A DNA stretch of 64,000 nt from an uncultured Rickettsiales bacterium (GTDB lineage: Bacteria; Pseudomonadota; Alphaproteobacteria; Rickettsiales; UBA1997): the NCBI GenBank assembly GCA_934747265.1, contig CAKVGI010000006.1, forward strand, positions 1 to 64,000. Reading direction: 5' to 3'. The translations under genes and the position numbers were made by a program. How positions within the stretch are numbered: the stretch's first letter is position 1; each line of letters opens with the position of its first letter. Below, piece after piece: positions 27,830 through 36,644 of the stretch. Under the pieces are notes generated by a model that searched no databases, had not been told where the DNA came from, and saw nothing but the letters and a program-made list of their open reading frames with translations.

Positions 27830-28477
27830 ATGGAAGAAAATAATAAAAAAGAAAATAAGTTTAAAACAGCAATGGTTAAATTTGGTAAAGGTTTATCTTG
27901 GTCCTTCGATAAAATAGCAAAAGCAACTAATAAGTTTGCTGAAATGAATGATAATTTTGCAAAAAATAAAAAAGCTGATATTAATGAAGAAATAAATATA
28001 AAAGAAAATATAAAAGAAAAGGAAAAGGCGTTAAAAGAAAGAGAGGAAAAGATTAAAGTTTTAGAAGAAAATAATTCCGATAATCCAAAGGATAAAAAAG
28101 ATATAGAAAATGAAAAAATTAAAATAAGTAGTGAAAAAATGGCTACAAATACAGCAATAGTTTTAAATGGTCTTTTATGGGCTGGTTCTACTTTATTAAA
28201 ACACACAAGTAAATTAGTAAGCGCAACATCAGAGCTTGCAAAAAAAGGATTAGAAAAAGGAATAGAAAAAACTGAAAAAAAACAAAGCGAACATCAAAAA
28301 CCAGAAAATTTAGAAACATTAAGCGATATATCGACCAATGATGAATCACTAGATAATAAAAAACAAAATAATAAGCAAAAGGCAACATTACATAATTTAT
28401 CATCAATAACAACACCAGATGATACAACGCCTATTGTTGCAAGAAAAACTGAACAAGAACAAACAAATTCCAGATAA
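27830..28477 (+). CDS. Charged protein of unknown function, possible membrane association
   Basis: 215 residues. N-terminal amphipathic helix (about 10-45), then a strongly charged coiled coil (about 50-105), then a moderately hydrophobic helix (about 112-150, NTAIVLNGLLWAGSTLLKH), then a disordered Gln/Asn/Thr-rich tail ending in EQTNSR. No signal peptide. Not recognised. It stands alone between recN and the DUF378 gene. The layout (coiled coil, weakly hydrophobic helix, polar basic tail) is seen in some secreted effectors of intracellular bacteria, but that is only a resemblance. Confidence 0.6.
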   Translation: MEENNKKENKFKTAMVKFGKGLSWSFDKIAKATNKFAEMNDNFAKNKKADINEEINIKENIKEKEKALKEREEKIKVLEENNSDNPKDKKDIENEKIKISSEKMATNTAIVLNGLLWAGSTLLKHTSKLVSATSELAKKGLEKGIEKTEKKQSEHQKPENLETLSDISTNDESLDNKKQNNKQKATLHNLSSITTPDDTTPIVARKTEQEQTNSR

Positions 28478-28663
28478 ATATATTGTTTATTAGCTTATAT
28501 ATTTGTATTTATTTTATATTATATTTGTTTATTGGATTTGTCAATTTAATTTCCAGTCAGTTATATATTTTTTTTACACTTTCCAATAACAGAAGATTGT
28601 AAGAGTTTACAGGAATGATAAAAAGAAATGTTCTTTAAAAAACAGTAATACTCAAAATAACTC

Positions 28664-28692
28664 TTGACAGATTAAAAAACATTTATTACTAT
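28664..28692 (+). promoter_or_regulatory. Promoter-like pair TTGACA-17-TACTAT
   Basis: A perfect TTGACA at 28664-28669, then TACTAT at 28687-28692 (17-base spacer; TATACT three bases further on is an alternative -10). It lies just upstream of the DUF378-type gene. Confidence 0.55.
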
Positions 28693-28735
28693 ACTTTTGG
28701 TGGTATTTATTATAAATAATATAATGGTAGTTGTT

Positions 28736-28927
28736 ATGTCAAAAAATACAATATATGCTATTGCTATGATTTTACTCATTATTGGTGGTTTAAATTGGGG
28801 ACTTATTGGTTTATTGAATTTCAACTTAGTATCATTCTGTTTTGGTGCTACAATATTTTCAAAAATTATTTATATTTTAGTTGGCGCTTCCGCTATTTTG
28901 GTTGCTATAACAAAATTTAAAAAATAG
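28736..28927 (+). CDS. DUF378-family small membrane protein
   Basis: A 63-residue protein with two membrane helices. The first contains the family hallmark IIGGLNWGLIGL. The start at 28736 (MSKNTIYAIAM) fits other members; an ATG four codons upstream is possible. DUF378 proteins are widespread small inner-membrane proteins of unknown function. It has its own promoter-like sequence. Confidence 0.8.
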   Translation: MSKNTIYAIAMILLIIGGLNWGLIGLLNFNLVSFCFGATIFSKIIYILVGASAILVAITKFKK

Positions 28928-29014
28928 TATAAATATTAATTTTATTGTTTATTTGCTTGATTTTTTATTTTTAAATTCAATAATGATATTGTTTTATTAA
29001 TAAAAAATTTTGCA

Positions 29015-30514
29015 ATGGAAAATATAGTTGATTATACAAAAGTTTCTAGCACGGCAGACGAACAAAAACTTAATAAATTAAAAGCATTAATGGATGCTGG
29101 TATTGAGCCATATCCACATAATTATAAGAAAGATATAAATTCAAAAAAACTAAAAGAAACTTATGATTATTTGCAAGCTGGCGAAAAGTTAGAAGATAAA
29201 GTATATAAAATAGCTGGCAGATTAATGCTTAGAAGAGATATGGGTAAAGCCATGTTTCTCGATGTTTATGATGAAGATGGAAAAATACAAATTTATTTAT
29301 CCAAACCAGAATTAAGTGAAACTGATCAAAAATTATTACCATTGCTTGATATTGGTGATTTTATAGGTATTGAAGGATATGTTTTTAGAACTCATAAAGG
29401 CGAATTAAGTCTACATTGCAAAAGCGTAAAATTATTATCAAAATCAATAGCAAATTTACCAGAAAAATTTCATGGATTGACTGATACAGAGTTAAAATAT
29501 AGGCAAAGATTCATTGATTTGGCTATGGATTTAGAAACTCGGGAAAATTTTAAAAAGAGAAGTTTAATTATTTCAACTATTAGGCAATTTTTGGATGAAA
29601 AAGGATTTTTAGAAGTTGAAACGCCTATTCTACAACCAATTTATGGTGGCGCAAGCGCTGAACCATTTACAACTCATCATAATGCATTAGATATGACATT
29701 ATATTTAAGAATAAGTGTTGAAACGTATTTAAAAAGACTTATTGTTGGCGGTTATGAAAAAGTTTATGAAATTGGCAGAAATTTCAGAAATGAAGGTATA
29801 GATACAACTCACAATCCAGAGTTTACAATGATTGAGTGGTATGAAGCTTACAGCGATTACAATGATCAGATGAAAAATATAGAAGAACTACTTGAAACAA
29901 TTGTAAAGAAAGTAAATAATGGATCAACAGTAATTAAATACAAAGATATGGAGGTTGATTTTAAGGCTCCATTTAAAAGATTAAGCGTTTATGACGGTTT
30001 GAGAGAGTATGCAAAAATAGATCCAGAAATAATAACCAAAAACGATTTAATTAAAGAAATACGAAAATATGGAGAAGAAATAGAAGAAAAGAAAAGCAAG
30101 GGTGAATTATTACTGCAATTATTTGAAATAACATGCGAACAGCATTTAATTCAACCAACATTTGTAATAGACTATCCATTAGAATCTTCACCTCTAACAA
30201 AAACACACAGAAAAAATAGTGAATTGGTAGAAAGATTTGAATTATTTGCTGGATGTGTTGAGCTTGCAAATTCTTATTCTGAATTAAATGATCCAATAGA
30301 TCAATATAATAGATTAAAAAAACAAGAGGAAAATAGAGGATTTGATGCAGAAGCAATGCCTATGGATGAAAATTTTGTCCATGCATTAGAAATCGGTATG
30401 CCACCATTGGGAGGCGTTGGAATTGGTATTGATAGATTGGTAATGTTTATGACATCAACACCAAATATTAAAGACGTATTATTTTTCCCAACTTTAAAAA
30501 AAATAAATAAATAA
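29015..30514 (+). CDS. lysS: Lysyl-tRNA synthetase, class II
   Basis: Charges tRNA-Lys. The N-terminal OB-fold anticodon-binding domain (about 60-165) is followed by the catalytic core. Motif 2 is visible as YEIGRNFRNEGIDTTHNPEF (about 249-268) and motif 3 as GIGIDRLVMFMT near 480. The length of 499 is typical. A tRNA-Lys(TTT) gene lies about 270 bases downstream on the opposite strand. The track of tRNA and cognate synthetase being neighbours may be chance. Confidence 0.96.
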   Translation: MENIVDYTKVSSTADEQKLNKLKALMDAGIEPYPHNYKKDINSKKLKETYDYLQAGEKLEDKVYKIAGRLMLRRDMGKAMFLDVYDEDGKIQIYLSKPELSETDQKLLPLLDIGDFIGIEGYVFRTHKGELSLHCKSVKLLSKSIANLPEKFHGLTDTELKYRQRFIDLAMDLETRENFKKRSLIISTIRQFLDEKGFLEVETPILQPIYGGASAEPFTTHHNALDMTLYLRISVETYLKRLIVGGYEKVYEIGRNFRNEGIDTTHNPEFTMIEWYEAYSDYNDQMKNIEELLETIVKKVNNGSTVIKYKDMEVDFKAPFKRLSVYDGLREYAKIDPEIITKNDLIKEIRKYGEEIEEKKSKGELLLQLFEITCEQHLIQPTFVIDYPLESSPLTKTHRKNSELVERFELFAGCVELANSYSELNDPIDQYNRLKKQEENRGFDAEAMPMDENFVHALEIGMPPLGGVGIGIDRLVMFMTSTPNIKDVLFFPTLKKINK

Positions 30515-30519
30515 TGATT

Positions 30520-30540
30520 GGGCGTAAAGCCCTTTCATTT
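30520..30540 (+). terminator. Weak terminator-like hairpin after lysS
   Basis: GGGC-GTAAA-GCCC followed by TTTCATTTT, five bases after the lysS stop. Only four G-C pairs, so the call is tentative. Confidence 0.35.
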
Positions 30541-30785
30541 TATTCATTAACTATTTTATTTATATTATACAATTTATTTTTATAATGGAAAAATCTAAAA
30601 ATAGTATTTATAATACAAAAAACATTAGTATTAAAATTCTTACTTTATTTTATATATTATATTTATATTAAAGATTACAATGTATTAAATGCCAAAATAA
30701 CAACACAATATTTTCAATAATATAATTTAATGACATAATAAACAGATAGACACCACTCAATAAAAAATAAAGATTTCTAAGACAC

Positions 30786-30861
30786 TGGTGAGTCCGGCGG
30801 GAATCGAACCCGCGACAACATGATTAAAAGTCATGTGCTCTACCTACTGAGCTACGAACTC
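30786..30861 (-). tRNA. tRNA-Lys (anticodon TTT)
   Basis: A complete cloverleaf on the minus strand: 7-bp acceptor GAGTTCG/CGGACTC, D-arm GCTCAGTAGGTAGAGC, anticodon stem CATGA/TCATG with loop CTTTTAA (anticodon at 30826-30828), T-arm GCGGGTTCGATTCCCGC, discriminator A and an encoded CCA. It is the only tRNA near lysS. Confidence 0.96.
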
Positions 30862-31180
30862 AAAAAGAATATACATCTTCAATCAAACAATACAGATATC
30901 AGATTGCATATTTAAAATGATAAGTACTAATTATTTTAAAGTCAAGATTTTTATTTACAAAAAACAAAAATTTTTATAAATAATACTGCCTATTATATAT
31001 TTTTCTAAATTAAATCAAAAAAATATTTATTGTCAAATCTCTTTTATTTTTTCTGTTTGGTTTGTTTTCCCGTTGTCTTTATTGTAAATCCTAATCAACT
31101 CTTTTTAAATAATAATAAAATTAAAAATATATCCTCTTTGTTCATTTTAATAAGAGAGAGTTAATGAAGTCATTACTTCT
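30862..31180. other. Intergenic AT-rich stretch, no gene seen
   Basis: Between the tRNA-Lys gene and the repeat block. No open frame, fold or repeat was recognised. It should contain the tRNA-Lys promoter. Confidence 0.55.
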
Positions 31181-31600
31181 CTCTATCACTCCTTATAGAA
31201 GAGTTGATGCTAAATAACCTCTCTCCTACCACATTGTAAAGAGAAAATCAGTCGTAGAACACCATCTTCTTGCCCCACTTTGTAATGGGTCGGTCGTAGA
31301 ACATCTTTTCTTTCGTCCCCCTTTGTAAAGGGGAAGCTGGCGAAGTCAATACCTACCCCGCCCCCTTCGTAAGGTGGGAGTCAGTCGTAGAGCGCTTCTC
31401 ATCTGCCCTCCTTTGTAAGGTGGAGCTGATGTAGTCAATGTATCCCCTCCCTGCCCTCCTTCGTAAGGGGGGGCTGATGTAGTCAATGTATCCCCTCCCT
31501 GCCCTCCTTCGTAAGGGGGGAGCTGATGTAGTCAATGTATCCCCTCCCCGCCCCCCTGATAAGGGGGGAGTCAGTCGTAGACTGACAGGGGGGTTGATAA
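31180..31600 (-). repeat. Composite repeat copy B, GC-rich hairpin array 1
   Basis: Read on the minus strand from the palindrome outwards: GTCAGTC-TAC-GACTGAC (31570-31586), a perfect 18-mer hairpin (CCCCCCTGATAAGGGGGG, 31551-31568), then two near-identical 49-bp units and a third partial one, each with a spacer ending TACATTGACTACATCAGC and a hairpin around TTACGAA. These are followed by units with the other spacer type (TCTACGACTGA) and by increasingly broken hairpins out to about 31180. Open frames can be drawn through it, but they only translate the repeats. GC content is far above that of the surroundings. Confidence 0.88.
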
Positions 31601-31811
31601 CATTCATTTTGTTTTATAATAAAACAAATGAATAATTGAAAATTAAAAATGAAAATTAAAAATGAAAATTGAAAATGAATATAAAGTTTGGAATCTTAAA
31701 TTAAGAATTAAGAATTAAGAATAATAAAGTATATTACATATTAAACAATGTTATTTATTTTATTTATAATATAAATAATAATTGTAATTTAATGTAATCA
31801 GATAATTTAAA
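31601..31811 (-). repeat. Composite repeat copy B, AT-rich core
   Basis: A palindrome at 31605-31630 (same 11-nt arms as copy A with one extra T), then an AT arm with GGAATCTTAAATTAAG and two or three copies of the TTAAGAA heptamer. The arm is the reverse complement of positions 70-145 of copy A. It ends with ATTGTAATTTAATGTAATCA next to the second GC-rich array, and that last stretch is shared with copy D. Nothing here looks coding. Confidence 0.85.
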
Positions 31812-32140
31812 CCCCCCTTACCCCCCTTATCAGGGGGGGGGATGAGAGGAGAAACTTTAAGAGCTATAATTTATGAAAGCCCCCTTACCCCCCTTATCAG
31901 GGGGGATGAGAGGACTTTATCAGGGGGGGATGGAGGGTATCCTTATCAAGGGTGATAGAATTGCACCCCTTAACAGAGGCATCCTTATCAGGAGGTGGGA
32001 GGAATATCTCTTATCAGGGAGGACAGAGAGTATCCTTATCATGGTAGGGGTCTTAGAGAAACTTAGCATAGGGGAAATATAGAGACACCCCTTATCATGG
32101 TGGATGAAGGAGTACACATTAGCATAAAATGATGTAGGGT
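31812..32140 (+). repeat. Composite repeat copy B, GC-rich hairpin array 2
   Basis: Starts with CCCCCCTTA and a perfect CCCCCCTTATCAGGGGGG hairpin (31821-31838), repeats this once near 31880-31907, then continues as half-hairpin units of roughly 25 bases of the form cTTATCAGGGGGGatgGAGGGTATC. These become less exact with distance from the core (TTATCAAGGGTG, TTATCAGGAGGT, TTATCATGGTAGG). Some open frames cross it but merely translate repeats. Confidence 0.85.
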
Positions 32141-32294
32141 ATCACCAAGCATAGATTAGAACAAGATATTATCAATAACTTATTTATAAAAATGTAAGCA
32201 CATTAAAGGCTAACAATACCAAATAAAATTATAAATATTTATTGATTTTAAAGTAGGATTTTTTATTATTATATAAACTTTGAAAAATAATATT

Positions 32295-34679
32295 ATGAAA
32301 TTTAAAAACAGCAAACTTACTACTTTTTTAAGAACCAAAAATTATTTATTTGGAATATTTTGGATACTGGTTTCAATTACTATTTTTGTTTCTGTATTTT
32401 CATATAGTGAAAACGATCCATCTTTCAATAATATTTCAACGCATAAAGAAATACATAATTATCTAGGCGTATTTGGTTCGTATTTTGCCGATCTACTAGT
32501 TCAATTAATTGGTATGGTATCTGTATTGATTGGATTAGTATTTTTTATTTTGGGAATTAAAATTATTTTAAACAAAATAATATATAATAAATTACAAAAA
32601 TTTTTGTCATTTTTTGGCATCTTAATATCGTCATCAATTATTTTTGATAATTTGCTTGCTTGTAAATATTGTGAATTTGGTAAGTGTGGTGGTATTTTGG
32701 GAAAGTTTTTCTCTGAATCTGTATATTATGATGCTCCACAGTATTCCATAATAACTCTATGTTTAATAATTTTTCTTATATCTTTATCATATTTTATAGA
32801 TATTAGAAAAAATTGGTGGTTGGTTAAAACGGCAAAAATATACAGATTATGCAAAAGTATTATAAAATTTATTTTAAATGGCATTAAATTTTTCTTTAAA
32901 TTATTCACTACTAAATCTTTCAGACTTTCGTTAAGAAATATATTTACAAAAAATAAAGGTGAATATGTTTTAGTTGAAGAGGAAGATGAAGAAGATAAGG
33001 AAACAATTGGAGAAGATAGCACTTCAAACGATATTTTACCACAAAAAGAAGAAAAAAAATTATTTAGTCTTTTTATTAAAAATGAAAATAAAAAGGAAGA
33101 AAAGAAAAAAAATAAAGAAAATATAGAGAAAATCAAAACAAAAACAGAAAAACAAGATAAATACATATTACCAAATATTTCCTTGTTAAATAAAAATAAC
33201 AATAAAAACAAAATTTCTATTTCAAGAGATGAATTATTGGAACAATCAAAAAAATTAATTAGCGTATTAAAAGATTTTGGTGTGAAGGGTGAAATGATTA
33301 GTGTAAAAGCTGGTCCAATTATCACTTTGCATGAGTTTGAGCCATCAGCAGGAACAAAATCTTCAAGAGTAATCGGGCTTGCCGATGATATAGCTAGATC
33401 AATGAGTGCTACATCTGCTAGAATTTCAGTTATACCAGGAAAAAATGCTATGGGTGTTGAATTACCTAATAAACAAAGAGAAACAATTTTTATAAGAGAT
33501 TTATTGGAGTCAAATGAGTATAGAAATAGCAAAGCACAATTACCAATAATTATAGGTAGTGATATTGCTGGCGAGGCTGTAATTGCAGATTTAGCAAAAA
33601 TGCCACATTTATTAGTAGCTGGTACAACTGGTTCTGGAAAATCTGTTGCTATAAATACTATGATTACGTCTTTACTCTATAAAATGACACCCGATCAATG
33701 CAAATTCATAATGATTGATCCCAAAATGCTTGAATTGTCCGTTTATGAGGGAATACCGCACCTCTTAACACCAGTTGTTACGGAACCTTTAAAAGCTATA
33801 ACAGCCTTAAAGTGGGTATGCAGAGAAATGGAAGATAGATATAGAATTATGGCCAGTTTAGGTGTTAGAAATATTGCTGGTTATAACGAAAAGCTAAATA
33901 ATGCAATTAAAAATGGAACAAAATTAACAAGAAGAGTGCAAGTTGGTTTTGATAGTGAAACGGATGAACCAATTTATGAAGAGAAAGAAATTGAAGAAAA
34001 AGAAATGCCTTACATTGTTGTAATCGTTGATGAGATGGCGGATTTAATGATTACAGCAGGAAAAGAAATTGAAGCTTCTATTCAAAGAATTGCACAAAAA
34101 GCTAGGGCGGCAGGTATTCATATAATTATGGCAACACAAAGACCATCGGTTGATGTTATTACTGGTGTTATTAAAGCTAATTTCCCAACTCGTATGAGTT
34201 TTCAGGTTGTTTCAAAAATTGATAGTAGAACCATTTTAGGAGAACAAGGGGCTGAACAATTATTGGGTATGGGTGATATGCTATTTATGGCAGGCGGTGG
34301 AAAGATTATTAGAGCGCATGGTCCATTTGTCTCTGATGATGAAGTTGAAAAAATCGTCAATTTTATTAAATCACAAGAATTTAAGCCAAATTATGTTGAT
34401 GAAGTCCTTAAAAATGATGATGAATTTAGTAGCGATGATGTAAGTAGTGGTTCTAATAGTGGTTTAGATGAAATTGATGGCGAAAAAAATTTATACCAAC
34501 AAGCATTAAATATAATCAAAAGAGATAGAAAATGTAGCATTAGCTATATTCAAAGACAATTAAGAATTGGATACAATAAAGCAGCAAATATTATTGAAGA
34601 AATGGAACGCGATGGAATTTTAAGTAGCCCTGGTAATACCGGAAAAAGAGAAATTTTAATTAAAGATGATGGTAAATAA
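32295..34679 (+). CDS. ftsK: DNA translocase FtsK
   Basis: A septum-anchored motor that pumps chromosomal DNA and activates XerCD at dif. The start is at the ATG at 32295; an upstream TTG would add five residues. The N-terminal region has four membrane helices (about 15-180). A Lys/Glu-rich linker runs from about 215 to 310. The RecA-like motor shows Walker A AGTTGSGKSVAINTMI (about 443-458) and Walker B IVVIVDEMADLMI. The C-terminal gamma winged helix (about 725-790, SISYIQRQLRIGYNKAANII) reads KOPS sites. The length of 794 is on the short side because the linker is short. Confidence 0.95.
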   Translation: MKFKNSKLTTFLRTKNYLFGIFWILVSITIFVSVFSYSENDPSFNNISTHKEIHNYLGVFGSYFADLLVQLIGMVSVLIGLVFFILGIKIILNKIIYNKLQKFLSFFGILISSSIIFDNLLACKYCEFGKCGGILGKFFSESVYYDAPQYSIITLCLIIFLISLSYFIDIRKNWWLVKTAKIYRLCKSIIKFILNGIKFFFKLFTTKSFRLSLRNIFTKNKGEYVLVEEEDEEDKETIGEDSTSNDILPQKEEKKLFSLFIKNENKKEEKKKNKENIEKIKTKTEKQDKYILPNISLLNKNNNKNKISISRDELLEQSKKLISVLKDFGVKGEMISVKAGPIITLHEFEPSAGTKSSRVIGLADDIARSMSATSARISVIPGKNAMGVELPNKQRETIFIRDLLESNEYRNSKAQLPIIIGSDIAGEAVIADLAKMPHLLVAGTTGSGKSVAINTMITSLLYKMTPDQCKFIMIDPKMLELSVYEGIPHLLTPVVTEPLKAITALKWVCREMEDRYRIMASLGVRNIAGYNEKLNNAIKNGTKLTRRVQVGFDSETDEPIYEEKEIEEKEMPYIVVIVDEMADLMITAGKEIEASIQRIAQKARAAGIHIIMATQRPSVDVITGVIKANFPTRMSFQVVSKIDSRTILGEQGAEQLLGMGDMLFMAGGGKIIRAHGPFVSDDEVEKIVNFIKSQEFKPNYVDEVLKNDDEFSSDDVSSGSNSGLDEIDGEKNLYQQALNIIKRDRKCSISYIQRQLRIGYNKAANIIEEMERDGILSSPGNTGKREILIKDDGK

Positions 34680-34741
34680 GAATATATTCACTGCCCTACT
34701 CTATTAAAAAATCCATAAATTTTTAAACCATATCTACTCTT

Positions 34742-35356
34742 TTAATATGGTTTTACAATGTCAAATATTGTCTCTCTAATTTGACTTATACCCAAATTCT
34801 CCTTACTACTTGCAAATAATACTTCATTAAACAAAGCTGGATGTTTTTTAAAAGTGTCATTCATATTTTCAACTTTAACTTGTAGTTCAGTTGGTTTAAT
34901 TTCGTCTATCTTTGTTAAAATAATTTGATACAATATTCCGCGACTATCCAAAATATTCATCATTTCCTCATCGTTTTCTTTAAGACCATGTCTACTATCT
35001 ATTAGCAAAAAAACCCTTTCTAAATTTCTCCGACTTAATAAATAATTAAAAATTAAATTATTCCAATTTTCAACTTCATTTCTACTAGCTTTTGCATATC
35101 CATATCCAGGCATATCAACTATTGTCAATTTGTCTTTTATTTGAAAAAAATTTAATTGTTTTGTTCTGCCAGGCGTTTTTGAAACTATCGCTATTTTAGA
35201 ATTTGTAATTGCATTTATTAGACTAGATTTTCCAACATTTGACCTTCCTATAAAAGCAATTTCTTTTATATTATTTATTGGTAAATCTTTTTCTGATATC
35301 GCACCAGCTTTAAAAACTGGCGGATTTTTTATAAAAAATTCATCAATTTTATTCAT
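34742..35356 (-). CDS. engB: Ribosome-biogenesis GTPase EngB (YsxC/YihA)
   Basis: A small GTPase needed for large-subunit assembly. G1 is GRSNVGKSSLINA (about 33-45), G2 and the G3 loop are TPGRTKQLNFF and VDMPGYGYAKAS, and G4 is LTKIDEIK (about 144-151). The length of 204 is typical. It follows the HemY-like gene by one base and is the last gene of a mic60-hemY-engB minus-strand operon. Confidence 0.95.
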   Translation of the reverse strand: MNKIDEFFIKNPPVFKAGAISEKDLPINNIKEIAFIGRSNVGKSSLINAITNSKIAIVSKTPGRTKQLNFFQIKDKLTIVDMPGYGYAKASRNEVENWNNLIFNYLLSRRNLERVFLLIDSRHGLKENDEEMMNILDSRGILYQIILTKIDEIKPTELQVKVENMNDTFKKHPALFNEVLFASSKENLGISQIRETIFDIVKPY

Positions 35357-35357
35357 A

Positions 35358-36644
35358 TTATTCCTTCCATTTTAGAGAATCTAGACTTCCACAATTATTA
35401 CATTCTGGTTGCCATTTTATATATTCCCTATTACAAATACTACACTTCCAGCAAGAATCTTTTAGTTTTAAAAGTTTTTGTTTGATATTACTAATGATAG
35501 CGGAACTACCGCCATCTTCCTGTTCTATTTGAAGTATAAATTCATACAATGTCTTCGTTTCATTTATTTCGCCAGCTAATTTTGCATATTTTCTAGCTTT
35601 TGAATATATTTTTTCTTTCAAATAACCCATTGCCATAAATAAATTGCCCTCAAAACTTTTTGTATTTAAACTATATAAGATTTTATAAGGTTTAATTGAA
35701 TCAGCTTCTTTTGTTGATAGCAATGAAAAATAAAGCGTTGCTAATTTTGGATTAGGATTATTTTTCCAAGTTTTTTTAATTAAATCTATCGCCTTCAATC
35801 TTTTACCAAGAGTTATATAAGTTTCAATCAACAAAATAGTTGCTTGAATATAGTATGCATCAATCTTATAAGCTTTTCTCAATACTGTCTTTGCTTTAAA
35901 AAATTCTTGATTATCATAATAATATTTTCCCAATGCAGTGTACAAAAATAATACATGTTCTTTTGATTTTGTTTCTGTAATTAGTCCAATTTTTAAAGAA
36001 ATATCTAGAATCTTATTTGCTTTTTCCCATTCTTTTTGCTTTGTATATGAATATAAAAGAGAATTTAAAGCATCGCTATTTGTTGGTTCCATTTTGATTA
36101 TTTTTTCAGCATATTCTTGAATTTTTTCTAAATCATTATTATTTTTTGCTGATTTAAGTTTTTCTGTCAACGTAATAAAATCAAGATTTATAGCTTTATT
36201 TTTTATTTCTTTAAATTTTTTTTCAGATTTATCAAAATCACCTTTCATATAAAAAATCTGAGATTCTAATAATTTTGACAAATTCGTTTCCTGAAATATT
36301 TTATTGGCTTTTTTTAGCCTAGAAAATGCTTCTTTCGTATTTTTTGTAGCTTTAAATATAAATCCTTCTGTTATTAAATTTATATATTCATTAAATTTCT
36401 GCTCACATTTAGCTTGTTTTTTCTTATATTTATTCAAATTTGGATAAAATATAGTATTTAAAATATAAAAACAAAAATAGCACAATAAGATTATACTTGC
36501 TGTTAAAAATAATAAAAAGCCAATACTAGTGATTATTTCATAATCTGTTGTTTTTATAATCACTTCACTATCAAAACTTAATATTTTATCAATAGAAATT
36601 GATATAAATAATATAAATGCTATAAATAATATTTTCTTAATCAT
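35358..36644 (-). CDS. HemY-like TPR membrane protein with C-terminal zinc ribbon
   Basis: 428 residues: two N-terminal membrane helices (about 5-25 and 38-63), then TPR-like helical repeats (about 90-370), then a C-terminal CSICNREYIKWQPECNNCGS ribbon with CxxC pairs. This is the layout of alphaproteobacterial proteins with a HemY N-terminal domain. Despite the name, these are not protoporphyrinogen oxidases, and they are usually found near heme-synthesis genes. Here hemC/hemD are absent, but a Mic60-like gene precedes it with an 8-base overlap, the conserved alphaproteobacterial pairing. Confidence 0.8.
   Translation of the reverse strand: MIKKILFIAFILFISISIDKILSFDSEVIIKTTDYEIITSIGFLLFLTASIILLCYFCFYILNTIFYPNLNKYKKKQAKCEQKFNEYINLITEGFIFKATKNTKEAFSRLKKANKIFQETNLSKLLESQIFYMKGDFDKSEKKFKEIKNKAINLDFITLTEKLKSAKNNNDLEKIQEYAEKIIKMEPTNSDALNSLLYSYTKQKEWEKANKILDISLKIGLITETKSKEHVLFLYTALGKYYYDNQEFFKAKTVLRKAYKIDAYYIQATILLIETYITLGKRLKAIDLIKKTWKNNPNPKLATLYFSLLSTKEADSIKPYKILYSLNTKSFEGNLFMAMGYLKEKIYSKARKYAKLAGEINETKTLYEFILQIEQEDGGSSAIISNIKQKLLKLKDSCWKCSICNREYIKWQPECNNCGSLDSLKWKE

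Noticed and set aside
30515..30785. Short reading frame near 30585 (28 codons)
   Set aside because: Too short, strongly AT-driven, no ribosome-binding site and no recognisable sequence.
31180..31600. CRISPR array
   Set aside because: The spaced hairpins look superficially like repeats and spacers, but the intervening sequences recur between units and between copies rather than being unique, the units vary in length, and no cas genes are present.
31353..31607. Open frame on the minus strand with a Pro/Arg/Gly-rich product inside the repeat array
   Set aside because: The frame simply translates the tandem hairpin units (repeated GYIDYISPPLRRRAGR). The same peptide pattern appears in the frame at 40233-40475 of copy D, which shows it is repeat-derived.
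31873..32117. Two overlapping open frames in the second GC-rich array
   Set aside because: Both follow TTATCAGGGGGG units and have a repeated product. No coding features.
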